DNA from: Gracilaria vermiculophylla
Lineage: Eukaryota; Rhodophyta; Florideophyceae; Gracilariales; Gracilariaceae
Length of the DNA stretch: 64,000 nucleotides
Assembly: GCA_019155205.2 (NCBI GenBank)
Contig: JAHNZQ020003146.1
Span: forward strand, 146,433 to 210,432
Direction: 5' to 3'
Below are positions 54,670 to 62,620 of this stretch, one piece after another (positions within the stretch are counted from its first letter, which is position 1; every line of letters begins with the position of its first letter). A program made the translations under genes and the position numbers. The notes under the pieces are model-generated. The model had not been told where the DNA came from. It saw only the letters and a list, made by a program, of their open reading frames with translations, and made no database searches.

Positions 54670-56821
54670 CTACGCCTTGAGTTCGCCAGGCCGCGTAGCG
54701 GTCTCCGCTTCCAAGCGATCTTTCGCAGTTAGCGCAAGCCTCTGAAGGACCTCCGCCAGGCTCTCCTTGATGGCAGCCATCGAGGCTCGGTTTTCCCAAC
54801 CCTTTTGGAATTCTAGCACCCAGTTACGAGCCTCATGCAAAGCCTCTACAGAAGGAGTCAGAGCAAGACGGCCCATCACGAGACACGACTGCACAAAATT
54901 ATGGAAGGCAGCACCCAGAACCCCAGAGTATAGCCCACCCGAGGGTACGCCAGAAGCGGTAATCTCCGTCAACGGAACAACAACCGCCATAGAAGGAGTC
55001 GCAGACGGCGGATCGGCTGGGATAGTAGACTCCTGAGTAGATTCTGCGGACGTCACCGCGGAGGGCGGCAGGGCCAAGATGGAGCAGCTGACACCAGAGC
55101 TTACGGCGATACAGGAACCGGAACGCTCCATACGCGAGGCTGGGCAACCGGAATCGGGACGCTCCGCAGTCGGGGTTGCACCACGGGGGCAAAAGCAGTC
55201 GGGATAGGAGTAATCTCTTCCTTGCCATAGAAGACATGGCGTCAACCACTACGGGAGGATCCGGAATTGAGGCTGGAGGCTGTCTACCGACCTCAGAAGG
55301 CGCTGCCACGTCTTACGGCGGAGCCGGTTACGGAAGAGGCATGTGTGTCGCCATATTCCCCACATTGGGATCATAGTCGAGGACACCGATCAGTGGCACC
55401 TGAGGGATCCTATAAGTGACAATACCGGGTAAAGCCGGGTTGGATCGCCTGTCATCGTCTCCATTGGGGCTTCGCATAAGGAGGTGAAACTTGTCTTTGC
55501 CATGCTCATACCAAAAGAAGCCCGGCGTGTCGTTCCATGCCATCTGTAGGTTGTAAACCAGGAGCGTTTTTGCCTCGGATTCGCTCCATGCAGTGCCCTT
55601 GACCAGGTTCTGCAGTCCTAAGAAGCGCAGGATCCGGATATTGGACGCCGACAGGGGGACAAAATGCCCGGTGGTTAGCTGATAATAAGAATCCCAGTAG
55701 AGGCGACCTTCGCGGCACCGAGTATCGGAAGTGACGCCTTCGGCCACTGCTTGGAGACAAATCGCTTTGGTGTCGAACACGAATTCCGTCTAGGCGATCA
55801 ACATGACGAACCGCCCTAAGGAGTCATGTGGATCCAGAACCTCCGAGGCGTGATATGCGGACGTGATGGGCCTTCCCACACAGAGCTGCGAAGAGACCCA
55901 ACAGTCCATCCAGGCATCATTCACCTTGGTGTAATGCTTCGTACGTTTCCCGGTAGGCATATCACGGAAATCCGTGTTGTGCTCACCGTAGAAGTATTCG
56001 AAGGCGATCCGCACTCGGGTCTTACCCGCGAGGTGCGTCCTCCATAGGTTGCGGCTCAGCCAGTAGAGGCGATCAAGAGAGGGATCGAAGGGCAGTACCG
56101 CAAGGACAGAGCGACCATCGGTGATGCTCTCGGGCCGCCCCGCTCGCTGTATTAAGCTTTCCTTGTATAGTAGTAGCTGGATTTGAGTTGGGATCTTACG
56201 CTCCCCGGCACATCTGAGGTCAGAAGTGTCGCAGTGCCCCACAGTGGTCGGAGCATTGTCACTGTGAACCGGTGTTTGGAGCCAGTGCGCGCGAAAGACA
56301 TCCACCCGGTTCCGCTTCTGGTCGCTCCAAGGGACCTCCGGTACGGTGAAGAACCTCATCGTCTGAACGTACTGTCCGAAATGGTTTATGTAGTCCTCCA
56401 CGGGGAATGGGAGACTGACGCGCCTGTCATGGAAATGCACGAAGACTTGCGTGGCTAGATGGTCGAAGTGTTACCCTGGGTGGAACTGCGCACCGGTGGA
56501 GGTGTGATGCACCTCATGATAGGACGGAGACGTAGGAGCCCGGACGAGAGAATTCATTTCAAAAGTGTACGTAGTTGGGAAAATTGTGACTGAATGTGTC
56601 GTAGCGCCAGAAAAGTTGGACGGAAAACCACCAGGAATGAGGCCCGCCGTTATTTGCCCCTCGGAGAAAGGAGTCAAGTCGCGGCGCCAGCGAGGGATGT
56701 GCGATGAGGACGGAAGACGGAATGCAGGAGAAGAGACGAGCATCTTAGCAGAGAGCCGGTTCACAATTGACAGCGAATGAGGACCGGGCAGAGGGGAAGA
56801 GCATAAGTATAATATCTCCAA
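54670..56821 (-). pseudogene. opposite-strand ORF of family-1 element, copy B (about 700 codons)
   Basis: Located between chromodomain and 3' LTR, on the strand opposite to gag-pol. 56821-55328 is one reading frame broken only by a TAA near 56471 and a TAG near 55788. After two stops near 55310-55325 it continues as a Pro-rich linker and, shifted once, to 54670. The N-terminal part is Ser/Thr/Pro-rich. The middle is compact and rich in Trp, Tyr and His (HFHDRRVSLPFPVEDYINHF, LDRLYWLSRNLW, FEYFYGEHNTDFRDMP, WNDTPGFFWYEHGKDKFHLL), like a folded domain. The end is helical (SMAAIKESLAEVLQRLALTA). Copy A keeps the linker and helical end. No family recognised; no signal peptide or membrane span seen, so an envelope protein is unlikely. 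Confidence 0.68.
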
Positions 56822-57208
56822 TGAGGATGGATAAGCTGGCGCAACGGCTCAGCCGCTTCCCCGAGAGGAATCCTTGAGGAAATCAGAATGATGGGCGTTC
56901 TAGCCACAGTAGGGTACACCAAGAAAGAGTGACAATGTAAAGTCGAGAAGCACTAAGGGCCCGAAACCGCCTCAACAGAGATACTTGAGCCCGAAGGCGG
57001 TACGCCGCGCGGGAACGGGGAAGGAAGGAGGAGATTCTAGAGGAGGGAAGCTGTCACATCACGGGAGGCCAATTTGACGTCAAAACCGTTGGGAGCCCCT
57101 TAAAGGCCGAGCTATGGAAAGGTGCACCTCAGGGACGTGATGCCATTCAGGAAAAGGGATATCCTGATTATCGTTTTTTCGATTTGTAATTGTTTAAAAA
57201 TAAACATA
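56822..57208. other. region between opposite-strand ORF and 3' LTR, copy B
   Basis: About 390 bp, homologous to 7540-7880 of copy A at the start, with extra AT-rich sequence before the LTR that spoils the purine tract. It is where a promoter for the opposite-strand ORF would lie; no element recognised. Confidence 0.45.
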
Positions 57209-57752
57209 TGCAGTACAGTGGATCCTAAGGTTGTATTTCCATGTGGCTTTACGACGTGATGTTCTTTAGAAGGGTTCGTATTTTATTAAATGAGCAGCTT
57301 GGTGCATTATTCGGCCCATGTGCGCTACAGTACCCTTGCGTATTGATAAAAGTTAGATTTATTTTACTTAATTGGTGCAGGTAATTTCCACAGTAGTGAT
57401 GGCTTTCGAGGCAGGCTCCTCGCGAGGTACATAATCTGCCGGTCGAGATTAATCTCTGGGGAAGTAAACCAAGCGTTCTTGCGTATACATCTCTTTTTCT
57501 GGTCGGAGACTCTCCTCGAACATTCTTAGGTTTCTAAGCTACCGATCCCCAGGGCACCTCGTAGCAGCGCCTGTAGGAGCATCTTCCGCCCGGTGAACAT
57601 CCCTGTGTTTGCAGATCCCTTTTCAGGAATCCCCTGGCTTGTGACAGCGATTACCGGAGACCATCTTTAGAAACTCGCCCCTTTGAATTCATCAAAAACT
57701 CCTATCCGACATTGTGCACTACCACCTCGAAAGGAGATCTCACGGTACCACA
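57209..57752 (+). repeat. 3' LTR, family 1, copy B
   Basis: 544 bp, TGCAGTAC...GGTACCACA, aligned along its length with 47379-47927. Confidence 0.92.
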
Positions 57753-58567
57753 TTTACCACGAGTTGAGATATTTGACCGAGAGCAGACTTGCAGTTATGT
57801 ACCAATTTCTGAAACAGGACTTTCGGGGGTAAATGGACCAAATGGTAAGGGATGGTTCTCGGTAGCACCAGCGGGCATCGCTTCCTCCAGGGCGACGCCC
57901 ACATGCTCCCCTAAAACTCGTGGGAATACCTCATGGCAAAGTGGTGAACGAGATGTTTACCTGTCTGGCTGAGCAGATGATCCTTGCAATCCACTCTGGT
58001 AAGGTGCAGCTACGAGACCCATTGGGCAAAAATGTAATCCCAGGGAGGAAGATTACCCTATTACGTACTAGCTGCCATATCCTACTGGTAAGGCCACGAA
58101 GGCAGTCAAATAATGGGACCCTAACGGTGACGACTCCTCGGAATTGAAGGACGACTACCGATGGAAGTTAAAAGGAAAATAGAGGAAAAACTAATCGAAG
58201 AAAGAAACAAGCCGCACTGTCTTTGTGACAGACTTGTAGCTCAGGATCCAAGTCGGACATCGTGATAGAACAAGAGCAAAACAGTAGACGGAGAAACAAA
58301 AGGAATACCACCGATAAGAAAAACGTCGCCGCAAGGGAAAATCCAACCGAAGCACAAAATCAGATTTGAAGTCAGATGATGAGCACCTGGAAGAACGGAA
58401 GCAGTTAAAGGACATATTCAGGAAGACTGTGGCTTATCGCACCTACACTTTGAATACTCCGACGCTTCGTATACCTAAGGTATCGAACAGAAATTATATC
58501 ACCGGCATTGTGGCCTGAGTTTCCAAATGGGGAATACGACATTCAATGGTGATGAATCCATCGCGAT
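57753..58567 (+). pseudogene. gag-like reading frame, 3' part, after copy B
   Basis: Continues the frame interrupted at 47378 with two stops near 57830 and 57862. An open part, 57920-58147, has a helical stretch (EMFTCLAEQMILAIHSGKVQ). A Lys/Arg-rich region follows, then LKDIFRKTVAYRTYTLNTP near 58405-58460, which resembles blocks in the gag relics of families 1 and 2. The sequence stops at the LTR of the reverse family-2 copy. Confidence 0.55.
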
Positions 58568-59383
58568 TGTAATGCAATAGCCCACAAGTCGGGAAGCACA
58601 AGAAGACGTCCGAAGCTTCCTCTGCAGAGGTAGTTCGGCGGTAAAGCCCTCTCGAGGTACATCATGACAATGTTTGGTGCACGAACGCGGTTTCGCAGTA
58701 GCACTTGGCGGGAGAGTTATGTAAAGGATCCCCAATAGGTGTTTTTATGAGTGTGCGGTGCCTCCTTGGAGGAAAAGATAAGAAACAAAAAGAAAGCACG
58801 GATCGAAGGATCCAGAAGATGGAGGATGTATCACTACGGTGGAAAAAAGGAAGGTATCCGTAAGGCAAATAACAGCGAGTGGCAAATATCCTTTCACAAG
58901 AAGCAAGCAAAGTGAGACTGGTAATATACTTAAGTGTGGACGTTCTCGGCTAACAAGGCGGATGGGCAATCGTACGCTACGGGAAATCCCTCGCAAGAAC
59001 CAAATACCGACTTAGACGGAAGGCTCAGAGCCGGAGCCTTGGTTACCTGTTACTAGAGAAAACGGCTGTGACGTCGGCGCCCATAAGTACCGCAGTGATA
59101 AATAGGTAAATAAGTGGAAGAATCACGAAATAAATAAATATCCGGCCATTTGGGCCCCCACGCGTGCTCTGTATCAGGCACCGGTCCATTCGGAAGCCGG
59201 GCATGCCACACGTGTAGGACGCATGCCGCCGACCGCGTACCCAAGACTCAGTCATATTATTACTTACCCGAGACTCAGTCATCTTATTACTTACCCGAGA
59301 CTCAGTCATATTATTACTCTCCTACGGATCTTGCAGTACAAGCCTATTCGGGGGAATACCACAAAAAACGGGCGTGCAATGAA
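58568..59383 (-). repeat. 3' LTR, family 2, reverse copy
   Basis: 816 bp; on the - strand it starts TTCATTGCACGCC directly after TTAAGGGGAGAATA and ends GCATTACA. It aligns with 20619-21383, the extra length being mostly the two additional 27-bp units. Confidence 0.88.
59238..59318 (+). repeat. 27-bp tandem repeat, three units, inside the LTR
   Basis: Units at 59238-59264, 59265-59291 and 59292-59318, each TACCCRAGACTCAGTCATM plus TTATTACT, with one or two differences. The unit is a multiple of three, so frames pass through it; on + it reads YPRLSHIIT, YPRLSHLIT, YPRLSHIIT. Confidence 0.93.
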
Positions 59384-59671
59384 TATTCTCCCCTTAACCA
59401 AGGGCAACAACCCGAGGTGGGTGTCCCACAGGTGGATAAGATGCATGAGTGCGCGCTCTTCTCTGGTGTGACGGGATGTCACAACGACGAGCCGGTAGCA
59501 CAGGCAACAAGCATTGACCAAGCTTCATCATAACAACTCCTTCGGTCTACGACGCCTTCGCTGGATACCAAAACTCTTAACCGCACTCTGTGCGCACCTA
59601 CTCGGAATCCACCGGCTTCGTCGGAAAACCACGGTCTGGACGCCAACAACAACCTTTCGACAGGTCTTCTC

Positions 59672-59750
59672 TGTTGGAAAACAGATGAGCTATTTGCGCT
59701 ATACTCTCTTGTGACACAGGGCGCACAGTTTACCATTTGAACTATCAACA
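59672..59750 (-). repeat. TRIM 3' LTR
   Basis: 79 bp, partner of 59902-59980 with three substitutions. Confidence 0.9.
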
Positions 59751-59855
59751 CGCCCCCTCGCCCTGTACTTCCTTACAGAACGAGACCTCGGGCTTACAGT
59801 GGCCAATCTTCACTACTGCTGTACACCTGTACAATTTCTCAGGCTCAGGTCACTT

Positions 59856-59872
59856 CTGGGAGTCGAACCCAG
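59856..59872 (-). other. tRNA T-arm-like / pol III B-box sequence inside the TRIM
   Basis: On - CTGGGTTCGACTCCCAG: a 5-bp stem and seven-base loop TTCGACT. It contains GGTTCGACTCC, a perfect match to the B-box consensus. No complete tRNA cloverleaf could be built around it. May be a captured tRNA fragment or an internal promoter element. Confidence 0.5.
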
Positions 59873-59886
59873 GGTCCTAGCGTTTA

Positions 59887-59901
59887 GCTGGGCCCATAAC
59901 C
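59887..59901 (-). other. TRIM primer-binding site (initiator tRNA-Met anticodon arm)
   Basis: GGTTATGGGCCCAGC abuts the LTR and pairs with GCTGGGCCCATAACC of the initiator tRNA anticodon stem-loop. This is the half-tRNA priming site known from copia-type elements. Confidence 0.85.
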
Positions 59902-59980
59902 TGTTGGAAAACAGATGAGCTATTTTCGCTATACTCTCTTGTGACACAGAGCGCACAGTTCACCATTTGAACTATCAACA
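59902..59980 (-). repeat. TRIM 5' LTR
   Basis: 79 bp; on - TGTTGATAGTTC...TTTTCCAACA. Near-identical to 59672-59750. Confidence 0.9.
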
Positions 59981-61639
59981 TTCTCTAGGTTCCTGGTCCG
60001 CCGGCTGCTTCTCGTATTGTCCAGTAGACGGGTTCGTACGCCATTAAAGAAGCCAACGGCTGATAGTGGCCGTCGTAAAACGTACTGGTGGGACTTAGCC
60101 GGTTAATCCAACACGAGGCGTTGCGTCTCCGGTCGGCATCGTGGTAGAACCCCACTGCAGTGTGAGACGATGGGCTCATCTTCCGTCATGTCGACGGGGA
60201 CCGCGTCTTTTAGTGATATCTCCACGCTATCGTGGTGGGTTCCTGGGAACGGAAGGCCCGCGTCGTGGAACCTTTGCACCAAGAACGACGAGGTCGGGAA
60301 GAATCCGCTACTGCAGCACACGCTGCGCTGGTGTGATTAGTCTACCAACAACAGAGCTATATCTCGTGTGAGCTGATGATCCTAGACGGTCTTCAGTTCG
60401 CTGTCAAGTTTTAACCGCACTCGCGTGGAGATTGTGTACTACAACAGCCTAGCGGAATCGGAAACCCTCCTATGGCAGAACATCCCTAGTGAATGATTCG
60501 CATGCGGGGATGTGATCGGTTGTGATTACCAAATGGGCTGTACACACGGCGGCGTATCTTCATGCGGGGGGTTCGACCAGTACCAGCTGTGATATATCCG
60601 ACTGCGTTTGTGGGATTTGAATCGTCTTTTCAACATTTGCGTTCCTCTCGGGGATGTAGCACACAGCAAGGAAGTCACTGGTTTTCTCGAGTTCATCGAT
60701 TCAGTCCATTGGGATAAAGGACCGCTGGAACAGAGCGGGCGCCACGACGGTGGAACAGGTGGTCATGGCCCAGGCTTGGAAAGGAACACCGTGTGAGTGG
60801 GAGAATTCACCTACTTCGCCCCACGGGAAGTGTGAGAAATCAGCCGCGAGGAGGCGTGGAAATATTGAATGGCTGTGAGGGTTATTACAGCTCAACTCCC
60901 GATCGGGAACGTTGACTCAGATAAGTGGTACGGATTCTACGAGAAGGACGACCCAATGGTCGATAACGAGCAGGGGACTCCGGGAGGAGGTGTCTTCAAA
61001 GAGGATAATGAAGGTGCGATGGGCGCAACTGAACTGCATGAGCATGGACACGAGGCACCGGTAAGGAACTCGCCATTCGTTTTGGCGCAGGGTGGAACTG
61101 ATGTTGTCCCGGGTGTTCCAGCTCGGATGCCAGTTCCACCTCTCCCTGGGAACTCCGTTGGCTGTCCCTCCCGAAATGAAGTTCCTACGGGTGCCGACGA
61201 GTCGGAAGTCATCGCAAGTTTCCTCCGCGGCGTAGAATTGAGCGTCCAGACCACCTCTGGTGATATAACTGCCATGCGGAAAGTCCTTGCAGACCGCCTC
61301 AGTGGGATGCCTCTGCCTTGTCACGGTTAAGCGGATTGATCTTTTCCCAGCTTTCCACCAAAAGGGTCTTTTCCATTAAACTTGTTCTTGCTTTTCTTTC
61401 ACCTGCTTGCAGGAGTGGTGTGACTTTGGTGAGCGTTTTATGTGTGGTGGCCCCAAACCTAGGCCACCTGGATATGAGATTGATTACGGCGTCACCGAAA
61501 ATATACGCCATGTGAGTGGGAAAAAACATACTTGCGATTACGGTCATCATCAACCATCAAGCTGGATTAAAAAACCATTCGTGGTTGCTCCGAAAAAGTG
61601 AGAGGCAGGGGGCCATGGCGACTGCCAGCATGTCTGCCT

Positions 61640-61925
61640 CCACGTTAGGATGCCCGTTCGACGGGAATTTACCCTGGTTGGGCGGTGCACAGCGTCGCTG
61701 GAGTCGGTGTACCCGCATTGTGGTCATAGCGTACCACTAGACAACGTGGCAGGTGTTCGATCGACTCGGGCGTGTCGGAGGAAGGGTCGTACCTGTTTCA
61801 GCGTACGTGTTACTGAAGCATCCCAAAATCTTTGTACCAGGATCTAATGATGCCTTCAACAACATACTCTTGTATGTAAATCTTCCGGCCATTCCGAGCT
61901 ATCGTAGTTTCCTCTTGCACTAAGT
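61640..61925 (-). pseudogene. chromodomain remnant, family 2, reverse copy
   Basis: Translating - with shifts gives GRKIYIQEYVVEG, YDPSSDTPESIEHLPR and LVVRYDHNAG, matching the forward-copy chromodomain at 19201-19395. Several frameshifts. Confidence 0.65.
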
Positions 61926-62620
61926 TGTGCGTTCCGTTTTGGGCTTATTTCTCCATCCTGAGGCGTTAGCTTCCGCCTCCCGGTATTCCAGTCTTACCGC
62001 GAGTCTGCGTGAATCCCATTCGCGGGGTAATGCTGTGGCGCGGTCAGCTCGGACGATTCCGCCTTGGGCGGGCTCCAGAATCCTCGTGAGTGGCTCGGTT
62101 CTGCGAGGTGGCGGCTGCTTTGACGGGTACGCCCGGTCTGGCGGGTGATCTGGTTTCACCGCGGGAGCCGTGGCGCTTGCAGGGTGCGGGTAACTTCTGA
62201 ACGACATCCCCCATTGCAGGCAAAATCTCCGTGTGACGCGTGTAATTCCTTTTCTAAAGCCGGCACGTGGAGCCTTTTGTTTCCGAATAGGCCGGTGGTT
62301 TCGACTTTTTTGAGTAGCGTTTCCGGCACGTGGGATATTCCAGAGTGTGCCCCGTGATGTTCGGGGTGCGTTTTCCTGCCGCTGTGGTGCTTACCTCCGT
62401 CATGGACGGTGCTGTCTCTGGGACGTTCTCCCGTGTGGGCTGCGACGTAAGTTCATTCATCCGTGGGTCACGGCGTGTTTTCGATTGGGAAAGTGAACAG
62501 AAAACCTCCTTGAAGGAAGCGAGAGAGAGGTCTTTCCTCCCCTTAGACGAAGTGACAGAAGACACCAATTGAACCGCTTTGCGGGTAATTGTTCCAATTT
62601 GTAGGAGACCTGTGAGGGGT
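61926..62620 (-). pseudogene. integrase-chromodomain linker, family 2, reverse copy
   Basis: Pro/Arg/Thr-rich frames 61920-62207 and 62254-62568 share RTEPLTRILEPAQGG and PSMTE blocks with the forward copy (18640-19100). No domain recognised. Confidence 0.6.

Larger units (their letters stand above)
47379..57752 (+). mobile_element. Ty3/Gypsy chromovirus, family 1, copy B (both LTRs)
   Basis: About 10.4 kb: 5' LTR, primer-binding site, gag, protease, RT, RNase H, reduced integrase, chromodomain, opposite-strand ORF, 3' LTR. A solo LTR of the same family sits inside in inverse orientation (51307-51858). Flanking pentamers CTGAC (47374-47378) and TTTAC (57753-57757) agree at three of five positions, compatible with an old target duplication, and removing one restores an upstream reading frame. 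The two LTRs are clearly diverged, so the insertion is old. All genes are broken. Confidence 0.92.
59672..59980 (-). mobile_element. miniature LTR retrotransposon (TRIM-like) with copia-type primer site
   Basis: Two 79-bp LTRs (59902-59980 and 59672-59750) differ at three positions and begin TGTTG and end CAACA. Exact 5-bp target duplication TTCTC at 59667-59671 and 59981-59985. On the - strand GGTTATGGGCCCAGC (59901-59887) directly follows the first LTR; this is complementary to the anticodon arm of eukaryotic initiator tRNA-Met, as in Drosophila copia. A purine-rich tract GGGCGAGGGGGCG (59763-59751) precedes the second LTR. Internal region 151 bp, non-coding. All marks of an LTR retroelement mobilised in trans. 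Confidence 0.9.
59223..61330 (+). pseudogene. opposite-strand ORF, family 2, reverse copy
   Basis: Reads opposite to this element's gag-pol. It begins inside the LTR with the 27-bp repeats, passes LLRILQYKPIRGNTTKNG and the purine tract, shifts once and continues PQVDKMHECALFSGVTG. It is interrupted by the miniature LTR element at 59672-59980, then resumes with low-quality coding to FLEFIDSVHWDK (60685-60720), FTYFAPREV, EISREEAWKY, DSDKWYGFYEKDDP and the open frame 60869-61330. That ends GADESEVIASFLRGVE, ITAMRKVLADRLSGMP. The same order occurs in the forward copy (20690-19759). Acidic Gly-rich middle, helical end. Function unknown. Confidence 0.6.

Noticed and set aside
54670..56821. Envelope-like gene as the identity of the opposite-strand ORF
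   Set aside because: No signal peptide, no transmembrane span, no furin-type site, and wrong orientation for an env gene.
59671..59980. The 80-bp direct repeats as a simple segmental duplication
   Set aside because: TG...CA ends, exact TTCTC duplication, primer site and purine tract fit an LTR element and would not be expected of a random duplication.
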